From: Cercis canadensis
Taxonomy: Eukaryota > Streptophyta > Magnoliopsida > Fabales > Fabaceae
Length of the DNA stretch: 64,000 bases
Assembly: GCA_003255065.1 (NCBI GenBank)
Contig: QAOA01006992.1
Span: 275,015-339,014 of the forward strand
Reading direction: 5' to 3'
The translations under genes and the position numbers were made by a program. Under the pieces are notes generated by a model that saw nothing but the letters and a program-made list of their open reading frames with translations, did no database searches and was not told the DNA's origin. Shown here piece after piece: positions 26,106-36,740 of the stretch (the stretch's first letter is position 1; the number at the start of each line of letters is the position of its first letter).

Positions 26106-26534
26106 CTACGCGCCACCGCTCTCTGCCGCCTCGGGAGCCACCGCGTTCAAATCCAAGACCTCATTCATTACCTCCTCATCCTTCTTTCTCAGCTCCACAA
26201 TTTCATTAGCAGCAGCAGCAGCAGGCGCAAGCGCATGATCAGCGTCGTCGCCGTCGTCGACCGTGACATCAGGCTGCTCCAAGGCCTCCCTCCAGTCCTT
26301 GCCTCCTGTACCTCTCCCTTTCTCATCAAAGTACTTGACGGCCACCTTCATCCTCCTAAGTATAGCAAAAAATTCCTCCACCTCCTCCTCTGACGGCACC
26401 TCCACCGTGTCAGCAGCAGCACCTTCTTTTTCCTTCAATTTCTTGAATCTGTCCGGTTCCTGATCCTCCAGCGCCACCTCCCCTCTAATCACCCTCTTCT
26501 TCCTCTTCTCGACTTGCACTTCCATAACAGACAC
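26106..26534 (-). CDS. NIMIN-type NPR1-interacting protein
   Basis: A 142-residue intronless acidic protein. Residues 12-33 include basic clusters (KRKKR at 10-14) that could act as a nuclear signal. Residues 49-66 (EEEVEEFFAILRRMKVAV) match the NPR1-binding region of NIM1-interacting (NIMIN) proteins, whose core is an EFF-x-ILRR motif. The C-terminus holds LDLN (127-130), an EAR-type repression motif also found in this family. Family members bind NPR1 and dampen salicylate-induced defence gene expression, and that role is inferred here by family. Length fits NIMIN proteins (about 110-145 residues). An Ala-rich stretch (105-109) comes from a GCT/GCA repeat. TGACG motifs about 240-270 bp upstream fit salicylate/TGA-factor control. 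The NIMIN-2 versus NRR-like subgroup is not resolved. Confidence 0.85.
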   Translation of the reverse strand: MSVMEVQVEKRKKRVIRGEVALEDQEPDRFKKLKEKEGAAADTVEVPSEEEVEEFFAILRRMKVAVKYFDEKGRGTGGKDWREALEQPDVTVDDGDDADHALAPAAAAANEIVELRKKDEEVMNEVLDLNAVAPEAAESGGA

Positions 26535-26690
26535 AGTAACCGATCAATAAGCTAAGCTAATTACTGGTATGAGATGGAAGATATATTGAGTAACATTGAT
26601 TCTTTTGTGCCGACTACAGAGGAATTGATTCCCAAGGAGTTGATTTGGTTGATGATTTGCAATTTTGCATGTGTCGTGTGGTGTGACAGA

Positions 26691-26700
26691 TATAATTATA
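26691..26700 (-). promoter_or_regulatory. Possible TATA box of the NIMIN-like gene
   Basis: TATAATTATA lies about 160 bp upstream of the start codon on the coding strand. A second TATA-like ATATAT at about 26580 is nearer and would leave a very short leader. Either could serve. Confidence 0.35.
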
Positions 26701-26774
26701 CTTCTTTCAAAGATTAAAGAGGGTGTGGAATCGTAGGGTCATTTTCAGCCCTTGGATTAGTTCATCTAGGAAGG

Positions 26775-26818
26775 TGACGTCATCGAAGTTAGTAAGCTAA
26801 CGTCAATGTCATTACGTC
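26775..26818 (-). promoter_or_regulatory. TGACG cluster (as-1-like) upstream of the NIMIN-like gene
   Basis: A palindromic TGACGTCA sits at 26775-26782. A reverse-strand TGACG follows at 26801-26805 (in TAACGTCAATG), and an ATTACGTC begins at 26811. Paired TGACG motifs are the binding sites of TGA bZIP factors, which recruit NPR1. W-box-like TTGACC also occurs at 27019-27024. The motif cluster fits salicylate-responsive regulation known for NIMIN genes. Function is inferred. Confidence 0.5.
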
Positions 26819-26824
26819 TATACA

Positions 26825-29054
26825 ATTTTATGCGATTCTAAGGAGGATTGAATTGGTAGTCCCACTCCCACGCCACGCCACGCACAGGAACACGCAGCAA
26901 TTAATATTGGTCTTGTTTGGTTTTGACGTTGGTTAGGAGTAACAGTCTTCCTTGGTTGTCACGTGTACTGTATACATGTGATGCTTGTCGGTAGAGAAAT
27001 GATAAGGGGCGAGTGATGTTGACCGCGCGTGAAGCAGGTTTTTGGTTCAAAGAGGAGAGGAAGTGGGATGACGTTGCTACTTGCTAGGCTACCTTCCTCG
27101 ATGATTCCCATTAGACCTAAGGATGACCACTCTTAACTCAGTCAACATTTTAAGACATAAAAATGGCTAATTCCTAACCTGTGTCATCACCACCAAACCA
27201 TTGTCTGCACCTACACACACGGAGGACTCTTATTGCCTCATCCTTATTTTCATTCCATACAATTCATGATTGAAGGAACATCTAACATTTTTAAAATACT
27301 CATTTTATTGGAGAATTATTGTTTGAGTAAGTTTGTCAAAAACATGTATAACATATTAATTTTAGTTCAATTCTTCTAGCACTAATTTATATATTTTGTC
27401 TTTATGATTATTTTCATACGATAAATATATACTATGATCATTAACCATATATTATGTGAATGATAATTATATGGTGTCAAAAAAGATACTTAGAGATCTC
27501 TAGATAGAATAACACTAAAAAATAATTACATATGTTAAAAAAATACCTATTTATGCTCAAGTGAATTTATATCCACTTGACTCCTTGATGGTCATCATTT
27601 TATTTGTGATGATCCTTGTTTATGAGAAAACTATTCTCCCAAATTAGGAAATAAATCGTGATGTAATATGGGCTATAACAATATATTGAGTGAAGGATAA
27701 TCACATACGATCAATAAGATATTCATATAACTTTGAAAAAAACTACATAGGTAAAAAAAATACTCACTTACAACCCCAATTACTAATGAACAAAATGAGT
27801 AATTCATTGTTGAAGAACCTAATGAGTATTTTTTTTAAGGGTCAAATGGAGATCTTATAAAGTTTTTTGGTTCGAAATGGAGATCTTATAGAGTTGACAA
27901 AAGGAAAAGATTTTTTTAGTGGAGCAGTAGTTTCCTGATTGGTGGGCTCCAAAACTCCACAATGAATCTAATAAAAGTGGCCCAATAGGAAGAAAGGACC
28001 TCCTAGACCCCCACAGTCCCACCACAACGTAGTGGGCTTCATTATTCAAATGTATTGGCCCACTTATAGCTTGATTTAGCTAAGGATATCTCTTAACTTG
28101 GGATATCTCAAACATTAGCAACAGAAAAATAAATAAATAAATAAAAAAACTATTGAATTGTATAGTTCGATAAGAAATGTTGTTTCACATCTCTATCCAC
28201 ACAATGTGTAATGGTAAAGTATTATTCTATTTAATTGGGCAGATAAATTTTTCTAAGATTCATAAGTGATTATTAGATAAAATAAATAAAAACCATTTTT
28301 CTAGTTAACTATCCAACAGTAACTAAACATGCCAATTCATTGGAGATCCTATCGGACTAACTAATACTGACCAAGAAGTATTCAGTTTTTATATTGATAG
28401 TGTTTGAAAAGTCATTATTTTCATCGATCAATGATCATGCAAACGAGGATTAACCCTAACATCGATCTTTTACGAAATCTTCAAATTTTACAATCAAGTT
28501 TAACAGAAACCCTGGACATAAAGCAATTGATCAAAAGCCATATAATTAACTAGTTCTAGAAAAAAGGCCTCAAATGAGTATTGCTCTTGTAGTTGGAATT
28601 TGTTTTTGATATATAAACTTTTTGGCAAAGACTTGGCAGTTTAGGCCATTTGGAGTCTTCCCTTAAACTTAATTATGATGATTCTGCTGAGGTGAATTCA
28701 TATTCCTTTCCTGGATATCATATGAATATCCTACATTGAAACAACAAACCACAAACTAATCCATAAATTCTCGTTGACACCATTAATCTTTTCCTTCTTG
28801 CCAAGCAAAAATTACAAAATATAATAGTAGCTTATTGGAATAATAATGAATTCAATCCATCTGAGCTGCTTATGGTTGAAAAAAAGCAGAAATTGATGAG
28901 GTGCATAGGAAATTGCTGATATATATATATAATTTAAGTATACTGTAAATTTGAACTATAATATTTTGAATGCATAACAAATAAATAAATTAATAAAGCA
29001 CCTGGGGGAAGGAGGAAATCTGTTTTGATACGAGAGCATGGCTCTAAACATTGA
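26825..29054. other. Intergenic between the NIMIN-like gene and the small-peptide gene
   Basis: The first 400 bp are promoter-like and moderately GC-rich. Further on the sequence is AT-rich, without a credible ORF. From about 28430 it is similar to 30940 onward (for example ATCAAGTTTAACAGAA), marking the start of a local duplicated segment. Confidence 0.45.
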
Positions 29055-29291
29055 TCAAAACATGAGATATATATAGTCCTTTGCATGCTTTTCCAGTAAG
29101 AAGCACTTAGCTTTACATGCTTTCACGCACAAATTCCTTAACATCACTTTTAGTATATATCCATTCAATCTCATAGTGAGCCTATCAGCAACAGAATCAG
29201 TCATAGCCATACAGATGCAGTAATTGGTTTCCATGGCAAGCAACAGAAACGCTGCTATGCCCACATACTTTCTAAAACACTTCTCATCCAT
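29055..29291 (-). CDS. Small secreted-peptide-like protein
   Basis: A 78-residue ORF starting MDEKCFRKYVGIAAFLLLAM has a short basic start and a hydrophobic stretch typical of a signal peptide, with possible cleavage near residue 29. The remainder is basic with a C-x3-C-x3-C pattern (NLCVKACKAKC). An in-frame upstream ATG (29384) would add a Lys-rich 31-residue leader and hide the signal peptide, so I prefer the internal start. A paralogous ORF at 31937-32062 keeps the same N-terminus, which supports translation. I do not recognise the family. Thionin-like or other cysteine-containing secreted peptides are possible but unproven. Confidence 0.5.
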   Translation of the reverse strand: MDEKCFRKYVGIAAFLLLAMETNYCICMAMTDSVADRLTMRLNGYILKVMLRNLCVKACKAKCFLLEKHAKDYIYLMF

Positions 29292-29849
29292 ACCTTCAAT
29301 TTCTTTCTGTCTTTCTTTTTTCTTCTTCTTAGACCTCTTTGTAATTCGGCTGTTGAAAGCAAATATATATATATGAGGAGTCACTTAATTAATTAATTGA
29401 TGGATATATAAATTATGTGCAGAAAACACAATCTTGACAGCTATATAAATTCATTTCCCATTTTAATTAAGTAACTGAATTAATGAGGTGGCCAGATTAA
29501 TTTATTTGTGAACAGATTTATATAAATGAGACTCCACATAACTTTTTAATTATTGTCACTTTTCATCCAATATAAAACTTTTATTGTGGAAGGATGTCAA
29601 TGAAAAATTAATCTAATACGTAAACCTCATACTTACATGGCAATTATATATGCTAATGTATAACCACCTGCCAGTTAGAGCATGACACATCATGAGGGGT
29701 ACCTTCCGAAACTAAGCAATTCTTCCCCCAGTTTTGTGTTGAATTAATACATGATCCTGTTATAAGTTCAAATTAGATACTGGTGTAAAGTAATGTAACT
29801 AATATTATTTTATAATATTTTTATGCACCAGTTATAAGTGTGTTGAGCG

Positions 29850-30011
29850 ACTAATAAGCGTGTAAATCACCTGATAAAGAGGTGTTCTAGCTTAATCAAG
29901 GGTCTCAGGTTTGAGCCCTTGGATATGCAGCTGCGTGTCGCCTTTGTGGTCATTCTCAACTCGAAACCGGATTAGTCGGGCGAAGCTCGAACACCGATGA
30001 GAAACCAAAAA
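29850..30011 (+). mobile_element. SINE insertion with 16-bp target-site duplication
   Basis: Same family as the minus-strand copy at 18480-18662. It contains TCAGGTTTGAGCCC, like a Pol III B box, and ends in an A-rich tail (AACCAAAAA). The 16-bp ATAAGTGTGTTGAGCG flanks it on both sides (29834-29849 and 30012-30027) without mismatch, showing a retroposition event. The two copies have diverged substantially, but the duplications remain intact. Confidence 0.85.
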
Positions 30012-30188
30012 ATAAGTGTGTTGAGCGTATTATAGTGGAAAAGGAAAGAAAAATAGCAACAGTGGGAAAGTATATACGGAACCTATAAAGATGACATCCT
30101 ATTATTTGAGACCTAACATTTAGATAAACAAGAAGACTTTGGGCTTGGCTCCTCTCAGAATATCTCGCACTATATATGTTAAATTTTT

Positions 30189-30552
30189 GAGTAAAACCCT
30201 TTTTTAGTCATTGAAAAATACAGTCATTGACAAATTCGTCCTCCAAAAAATTTCGGTGACAAATTGGTCATTGAATTATTATTTCGCTGACAAATTAGTC
30301 CTCTGATAGGCAAAATTAGTGAAAAGAAAAGGATGACTTGAATGAGAAAAGAATGACTTAAACATAGCTAAGTAAGATCAGTGAAAGAATTTTAGAAAAT
30401 GGGTCTGCAGGAGTCCATAATTTTTCTCATTAAAGTACCAGAGAACTAATTTGTCAGACTAATAATTCAAGGACCAATTTGTCATTAAAAATTTTTAGAG
30501 GACAAATTTGTTAGTAGCTGCATTTTTCAAGAACTAAAAAAAGGTTTTACTC
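30189..30552. mobile_element. MULE-type MITE with 9-bp target-site duplication
   Basis: The terminal inverted repeats begin GAGTAAAACCCTTTTTTAGT (left) and GAGTAAAACCTTTTTTTTAG (right, reverse-complemented) and extend about 120 bp, including GACAAATTGGTC. TAAATTTTT flanks both ends exactly (30180-30188 and 30553-30561). The element is non-coding, 364 bp, and typical of a Mutator-derived MITE. Confidence 0.85.
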
Positions 30553-31433
30553 TAAATTTTTTGCACGTTAATAAAAGAAAAGTTAAAGACCTTCAAATGA
30601 GATACTATTAAGTAAAAGAAAAATTAATTTGGTAATATAGAGCTTAATATTTCATTGAAATAAAAAAAGAAGAAGTTAACTTGATAAAAGATCGAGTTAC
30701 GTCTTAATTAGTGTCAACAATTCATATAAATTTGATGAAAAATTTTCAGTAGACAGGTAATCGAGTAGTGTGCATACAAATTGATGAATTTGGCTTAGAA
30801 ATTTATGAGGGGGGGAAATATTGTTAAATTCTCTGTGGTCCAACTAGCATGGAGTGTTGTTGTTACTGAATTCAGCATTAGACATTTATTGTTGAATAAT
30901 GCTATTTACACAATCTATAATTGCCATCAAATTAATAGAAGTTTCTGATCATGCAAATGAGAATCTTTTCCGAAATTCTCAAATCTTATAATCAAGTTTA
31001 ACAGAAGACCCTATACAAACAAGAAGCAACTGAAAAGCAATTAAACATGCATTTGCAGGATATATATTGGTGTTGGAACGCATGTGTTGGATTTCTTTTT
31101 ATTTAGATTGTAGATTTGTATTAATACGGGGAAAATTAGGTTGGGTGGTTGGACTGATGAGTTTAGGTCAGTTGGAGTTTAAGGTATGATTTGCACAATG
31201 AGCATGACTGAACTAAGGATTGAGTTAAAAATATCCGAACTCGAAAATCAAGTTAAGTTGGTTTCAAGTAAATAGAATAATAAATGAAGAGAGTCAAAAA
31301 AAAAAATTTCATACCTATTAAAGAATAATATATATAGAGACATATAAGCGTTTAGGTAATTTAAACAATTAGGCCTAAATAAGCCAAAAGTAAATTAGGC
31401 TTGTAGATATGTGTATCTACAGCATGAAAACAT

Positions 31434-31909
31434 GCAATTTGACTGAAATAATACATTTGAACAAACTATTTACACACATTAGGCACTTTTCAAATTATTT
31501 ACGTAAAATTGGCATTTTTGAATATTTTATTAATTTTTTAATCAAAGTTTAAATACACTTTTGCCAAAATTAGGTCATGCTTTTACCAAAATTAGGTCAT
31601 GCTTTTGCCAAAAGTATGTTCACTTAGAACATGCTTTTATCAAAAGCGTGTTCTACGTGAACACACAACTCTTAATAGGTCATACTTTTCCCAAAAAATG
31701 GTCACGCTTTTACCAAAATTAGGTTTCGCTTTTGCCAAAAGCGTGACCTAATTGAACACGCTTTTGACAAAAACGTATTCTAAGAAAACATGAAACTCTT
31801 ATTGAAATATTACTAAAATATTTAAAAGTGTCAATTTTATGTAAGTAGTTTGAAAAATGCTCAATTTATATAAATAGTTTGTCCAAATGTATTATTTCAG
31901 TCAAATTGC
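31434..31909. mobile_element. Foldback MITE related to the element at 24774
   Basis: The left terminus GCAATTTGACTGAAATAATA and the right terminus in reverse complement are almost identical for about 35 bp, and similarity continues for about 110 bp. The interior holds at least six imperfect units of GCTTTTGCCAAAA or ACCAAAATTAGGTCATGC in both orientations, so it folds at several scales. No clean target duplication was found; GAAAACATG and AAAAACATG near the ends are a possible 9-bp pair. Confidence 0.65.
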
Positions 31910-31936
31910 ACATAAAAACATGGATCTATGCATTCA

Positions 31937-32062
31937 TCAAAACAAAAGAGATAGTCGTTGGCATGCTTTTTCCGTAAGAGCCATGCAGTAATTGGTTTCC
32001 ACCACAACCAATAACATAACCATGGCTATTCCCACATATTTTATCAAACACTTGTCATCCAT
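31937..32062 (-). CDS. Truncated paralogue of the small secreted peptide
   Basis: The ORF starts MDDKCLIKYVGIAMVMLLVV and continues VETNYCMALTEKACQRLSLLF. It matches the gene at 29055-29291 through the signal-peptide region and then joins sequence equivalent to its 3' end, so about 35-40 codons are deleted in the middle. The flanking sequence is also duplicated. It may be a pseudogene or a minimal peptide. The hydrophobic segment and the ETNYC context are retained. Confidence 0.4.
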   Translation of the reverse strand: MDDKCLIKYVGIAMVMLLVVVETNYCMALTEKACQRLSLLF

Positions 32063-33247
32063 AACTTCAATTTCTTTTTCTCTTTTTTATTCTTTTTAGT
32101 TTTGTTTGCAACTTGGTTGAAAGTATAGCTACAATTTTTAGGAAAATTCTGTGATACTACGTTGGAGAAAATATATGTGTGAAGTTATTTCATGTAACTA
32201 CCCATTCATGCATAAATTAAGGTGCAGACTTTTTTAATTGTCAATTTTGTTCATTATATCACTTGTCATATTAATTTATAACATCAACTATTGGATTCAA
32301 AGATCACATTTAAATAATTGAAAATTAATTCGTCTTGAAGAAGGAACTCTTGCTAGCCGCTTGTTTAATTGATGGCTAGTTATATTGCCATATTGGTGTG
32401 TAGTGTGCACCTGCGGATTCTTCCCTGCATATGCCAATTAGATAATGATATATATGAAGACGACATGCTTGATGCTTCAGCACCCAAAAAAATAGAAAGA
32501 AAAAAATATTAAAAGTAAACAATTAAACAAAACACGGTACTGAAAGCTACAGAAACTCACCAGAAATGTTACTCACAATTTCTCACCCTTCAAGTAGATG
32601 CTATTTTAAATTTTTTAGTCCAGATTGATAGTGGTAAGGTTTAGTGAGATAATTACTGGTGACTTTAAATTCATTTCTTAATCTAATTTAGTAATCAATT
32701 AATGAGGTGTGTGATTATCTGTGCACAAATTCAGAAATCAGATTCCATAACCATATATAACCAATTGATTGTTGTCACATAATTATCATCATATATTTTT
32801 TACAAACTTGAAGAGTCTCAAGTATCTAATGTAGACTAAAAAAGAAAGAGGAGAGCCTCAATCGCCCAACCAGCACAATAAGTCAATAACTAACAAAATA
32901 TTTTCGTGACCCAACTTTCCCCTTACAAACTAATGAGGTGAATCATGCATTTTTACATTATTAAAGATATTAATTGTTGATCAATTCTATTAACACAATT
33001 CATAATTTTTGGGAGTTTACTGAAATGAATTTTTTGAAGTCAAGTTAATGTTCAAGTTGGGTTTCAGTCTCAATTTCATCATTAATATATTAATTATAAA
33101 TCTAATGATTTTATGAGTTTTAATCTGGACCTCCAATGCCAAAAATCTTGTTATTGTCCCTCAAATGACTTGTATAATACAGATTTTCACTAATTTCTGA
33201 AAACATTTATAGCGATCGATTTGTTCCTTTTGATGATGTAGGGTATT
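32063..33247. other. Intergenic, no gene seen
   Basis: It includes the remainder of the duplicated segment (similarity to 29300-29700 in pieces, such as the K-rich leader region) and AT-rich sequence. A short ORF at 33161-33493 (minus) lies opposite the leader of the CRF gene and is probably a shadow. Confidence 0.4.
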
Positions 33248-33367
33248 TTGGCAATATTGATTTCTTTTGAGAAATTTTGTAGTGTCAGTTTCTACACTTG
33301 CCTTATTTTTCTCTTCATATTTCCAAGGCTTTTCCGTGAAAAGAAGAGGGAGACAGACAGAGGATAT

Positions 33368-33995
33368 ATGTCGTCTGGGTCTGTATCTGATCTGCATACT
33401 GGAGCTCTGAAGCAGCTCTGCTTCTCTTCTCTGTCTCTGCTTTGTTCTGCATTTTCCTTCACCATTTGCATGCAATCCTCGTCTCTTGATCACATACAGA
33501 AACAGTTCACTCCAACGTTTTCCATGGGATTAAGATCAAAACGGTATGTGGCTTTACCTTATTCTTCATTGATATCTGTAAACAAGACAAAATTTATGAG
33601 GCTTTTTTTTTTCCCCCCTGAAATTCTTGACAGGGTTTTAGATTCTTATATTTCTCTCACTGAAGAAAGGTTGTGTTTTTATTTTTGATGCAGGACTCCA
33701 ATTGGGTTTCAGTGCTTTGGATCTGGTATCAGAAAACATAAAAGTACTCCTTNCTTTACCTTATTCTTCATTGATATCTGTAAACAAGACAAAATTTATG
33801 AGGCTTTTTTTTTTTCCCCCCTGAAATTCTTGACAGGGTTTTTGAAGGGTTTTAGATTCTTATATTTCTCTCACTGAAGAAAGGTTGTGTTTTTATTTTT
33901 GATGCAGGACTCCAATTGGGTTTCAGTGCTTTGGATCTGGTATCAGAAAACATAAAAGTACTCCTTTTCGATTAAGGGACATGGGTTTATCTTGA
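33368..33995 (+). other. Spliced upstream ORF in the leader of the CRF/ERF gene
   Basis: A frame starting at 33368 (MSSGSVSDLHTGALKQLCFS...) runs to a donor ACG|GTATGTG at 33543. It continues in phase after an acceptor GATGCAG at 33907 and stops at 33995, giving 87 codons, 107 bp before the main start at 34103. The same frame is also open upstream to an ATG at 33248. The intron and the second exon start are duplicated by the single-N join at 33753 (acceptors at 33693 and 33907), so the true intron is about 150 nt. Coding or regulatory function is inferred only. Confidence 0.45.
33552..33966. repeat. Near-identical duplication abutting a single N
   Basis: 33552-33752 and 33754-33966 are near copies of the leader intron and the following exon start, separated by one N at 33753. 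The second copy has about 12 extra bases (mostly an insert in GGGTTTTTGAAGGGTTTTAG). A biological tandem duplication ending exactly at an N is unlikely. Two haplotype ends laid side by side by the assembler explain it better. Confidence 0.8.
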
Positions 33996-34102
33996 TTCTG
34001 GGAATTATTGATTTTCTTTTGTCCTCTCTCTTTCTCTGTTCACTTGGTTCTTTTGGATTTCCTTTCTTCTTTTCTTGACCGGATTCTGGGTTCTGGCACA
34101 AA

Positions 34103-35062
34103 ATGCCAGGACAACCTTTGAAACAAGGAATAAATTGTAACAAACGAAAAAAAAAAGTTACAACCAAAAAACAAAACTTGAAACGTATGAGAAAAATTCG
34201 AATCATATACAGTGACCCAGATGCGACAGATTGTTCCAGTGATGAGGATGATCAAATTTCGAGCAAAACCTATGCATTAGATGGTACTAAGAACACCAAG
34301 CGATTAATCAAGGAAATTATGATTCCTGGTTTGTCAAAAAAATCTTCAAAACAAGACACCACTAGGAAAAAAATCAAATTAAGTGCCAAGACTGTTGCAA
34401 GCAGGAAAATTAGGAAAAGATCAAGCATGTTTAAAGGTGTCCGGCGCCGGCCATGGGGAAAGTACGTAGCAGAGATCCGAGACCCGTTTCACAAGGTCCT
34501 GTTGTGGCTTGGTACTTATGGGACAGAAGAAGAGGCTGCCATGGTTTATGAGAAAAAGAAGAATGAGTTTGAAAGCTTAGAGACAGGTTTGAGAGAAAAA
34601 AATGCAGTGGAGGGTACCAAAGATGTGTTCTCCCAACCATCCCCATCATCTGTGCTTGATATCACTGCTACTAAAGCTTCACTAGGTGATGAAGTTGAAG
34701 TTTCAATCAAAGAAAATATCAAGGTTGAAACAAACGGTGAAGAATTAGGCAATGTTGTGGAACCAGTTTCCAAAGAAGATGAAGATGAGTCAATTCAACA
34801 TCTACTAGAGGAGCCGATTGTGCCATCATTGGCTGGTGGTCAAGAACTCAATTTGGAGGGAATGGAGGATGGAGAAATGCTGTTTGGTAATGGCTTTGAC
34901 TATTCCTTGGATGATTTCAATGGCGGTTCTATTTGGGATTTTGAAGATGGTGAAGCTAGTGGTGTTCCACCTGTTGACAGTGCTTTAGATGATAAGGAGC
35001 TTGCTTGGATTGAAGAAACTCTGAAAGGGGAATGTGCTTCAAGTTTTGCAGTTAGGGAGTAA
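34103..35062 (+). CDS. AP2/ERF transcription factor, cytokinin response factor type (ERF118-like)
   Basis: A 319-residue protein with a basic N-terminus and a CRF-domain-like stretch ([20 protein letters not shown], residues 29-48). One AP2/ERF DNA-binding domain spans about residues 109-160, with [20 protein letters not shown] and [17 protein letters not shown] visible. These include the RPWGK..AEIRD and WLGTY elements that contact GCC-box-like DNA. The end of the domain is unusual ([12 protein letters not shown] instead of the typical YDNAA...RG), a feature I associate with the ERF118/119 branch. The C-terminus is acidic with a [15 protein letters not shown] patch, suited to activation. The coding part is intronless. 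The leader carries an intron and a long uORF. CRF proteins act in the nucleus in cytokinin and stress responses, and the exact member is not fixed. Confidence 0.88.
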   Translation: MPGQPLKQGINCNKRKKKVTTKKQNLKRMRKIRIIYSDPDATDCSSDEDDQISSKTYALDGTKNTKRLIKEIMIPGLSKKSSKQDTTRKKIKLSAKTVASRKIRKRSSMFKGVRRRPWGKYVAEIRDPFHKVLLWLGTYGTEEEAAMVYEKKKNEFESLETGLREKNAVEGTKDVFSQPSPSSVLDITATKASLGDEVEVSIKENIKVETNGEELGNVVEPVSKEDEDESIQHLLEEPIVPSLAGGQELNLEGMEDGEMLFGNGFDYSLDDFNGGSIWDFEDGEASGVPPVDSALDDKELAWIEETLKGECASSFAVRE

Positions 35063-35437
35063 AACTAGTTGCTTTAATTAGAGAGCATAGACGGCAAATA
35101 AACAGCCATAAAATTAAAGTATTATCGGCTTTGAATCAGTTGAGGTTTTGGTCTTCATTGAGAAGAAAGAGAGTTCTTCTCTTGGGTTTTGGTTTAGGCT
35201 GTTAGAGCCGTCCAAGATTTTTCTGCTCTCGTTAGTCTGAGTCCTTTTTCCTACAGAACGGAGTAATCTCTGTGGAACTTGTCAGTTTTGTTAAAATATT
35301 AGAATTTTGTGTTTGGCTGCTAAGAACATAAGCCTATCTTGGTTTCTGATTTTCAATTCTGTTGTAAGATCCTATCACAACTTGGTAGATAGTTTTTATC
35401 TAGTACATTGACCAATCACCATGAACCATTTCTTTTA
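35063..35437. other. 3' flank of the CRF/ERF gene
   Basis: T-rich sequence follows the stop codon. The first 300 bases are probably 3' UTR. There is no further ORF. It ends at the target duplication of the MITE. Confidence 0.5.
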
Positions 35438-35987
35438 GGTTTAATTGCAATTTTGGTCCCCCTATTTTAACCACTTGAACGTTTTGGTCCCCCTTATTTA
35501 AAAATGAACTATTGAGTCCCTCTATATTTACAAAATGTACAAGTTTAGTCCATTTATCTTTAAGTCAAAATTCTTAGGTTTATTTCAAGATGTAAAGTTC
35601 TCTGATTCATAATCCCACCGCTCAGATTGAAGGGCTACATCTTGTGAACCTTTTTACTAAATTTGATATCGATCTAACGGTGAAACTCAACCCAAAATAC
35701 CAAAACCATAAGTTTTTATCTAACCAAAAATTTAGACTTATTCACCATTAGATCGAATTGAAATTTAATGGAAAGATTCACAAGACGTAACTCTTCAATC
35801 TGAACGGTGGGATTATGAATCAGAAAACTTTACACCTTAAAATAAACTTAAGAATTTTGACTTAAAGATAAATGGACTAAACTTGTACATTTTATAAATA
35901 TAGAGGAACTCAATAGTGTATTTTTAAAGAAGGAGGATCAAAACGTTCAAATAGTTTAAATAGGAGGACCAAAATTGCAATTAAGCC
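35438..35987. mobile_element. 550-bp MULE-type foldback with 9-bp target-site duplication
   Basis: Almost the whole element is an inverted repeat. The left begins GGTTTAATTGCAATTTTGGT, and the right in reverse complement GGCTTAATTGCAATTTTGGT. Inner parts (ATTCATAATCCCACC and GGTGGGATTATGAAT) also pair. TTTCTTTTA occurs exactly on both sides (35429-35437 and 35988-35996). A transcript through it would form a very long hairpin, as for small-RNA-generating MITEs. A second right half lies at 36216-36505 because of the duplication at the N at 36215. Confidence 0.85.
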
Positions 35988-36740
35988 TTTCTTTTATCTT
36001 GCAAGACCATGTTTATTATACTGTTGGACAAATATACCCTTTTCTTGCATGGACCATTTCGCCCTTCTTCATTAAAGCTATATCCCCCATCCTGACTTGA
36101 CTTGATTCTCATTTCTGACCATGTTTATTATACTTTTTTTTTGGCCATGACTCAGACTTGACTTGATTCTCATTTCATTGTTGTTTATTTTTTCGATGTG
36201 GCACGAAGAAGTTGNACCCAAAATACCAAAACTATAAATTTTCATCTAACCAAAAATTTAGAATTATTCACCATTAGATCGAACTGAAATTTAATGAAAA
36301 GATTCACAAGACGTAGCTCTTCAATCTGAATGGTGAGATTATGAATCAGAGAACTTTACACCTTGAAATAAACTTAAGAATTTTGACTTAAAGATAAATT
36401 GACTAAACTTGTACATTTTATGAATATAGAGGGACTCAATAGTTCATTTTTAAAGAAGGAGGACCAAAACGTTCAAGTGGTTAAAATAGGAGGACCAAAA
36501 TTGTAATTAAGCCTTTCTTTTATCTTGCAAGACCATGTTTATTATACTGTTGGACAAATATACCCTTTTCTTGCATGGACCATTTCGCCCTTCTTCATTA
36601 AAGCTATATCCCCCATCCTGACTTGACTTGATTCTCATTTCTGACCATGTTTATTATACTTTTTTTTTGGCCATGACTCAGACTTGACTTGATTCTCATT
36701 TCATTGTTGTTTATTTTTTCGATGTGACACGAAGAAATTT
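35690..36740. repeat. About 525-bp near-identical duplication abutting a single N
   Basis: 35690-36214 and 36216-36740 match with scattered substitutions. Both cover the right half of the MITE and the flank through GATGTGGCACGAAG or GATGTGACACGAAG. One N at 36215 lies exactly at the junction. The second copy lacks the left half of the transposon, which cannot arise by transposition. An unmerged haplotype overlap is the better reading. Confidence 0.8.

Noticed and set aside
35690-36740. True biological tandem duplication of a MITE half
   Set aside because: The junction falls exactly on an N and the second copy lacks the left arm, so a haplotype-overlap artefact is more likely.
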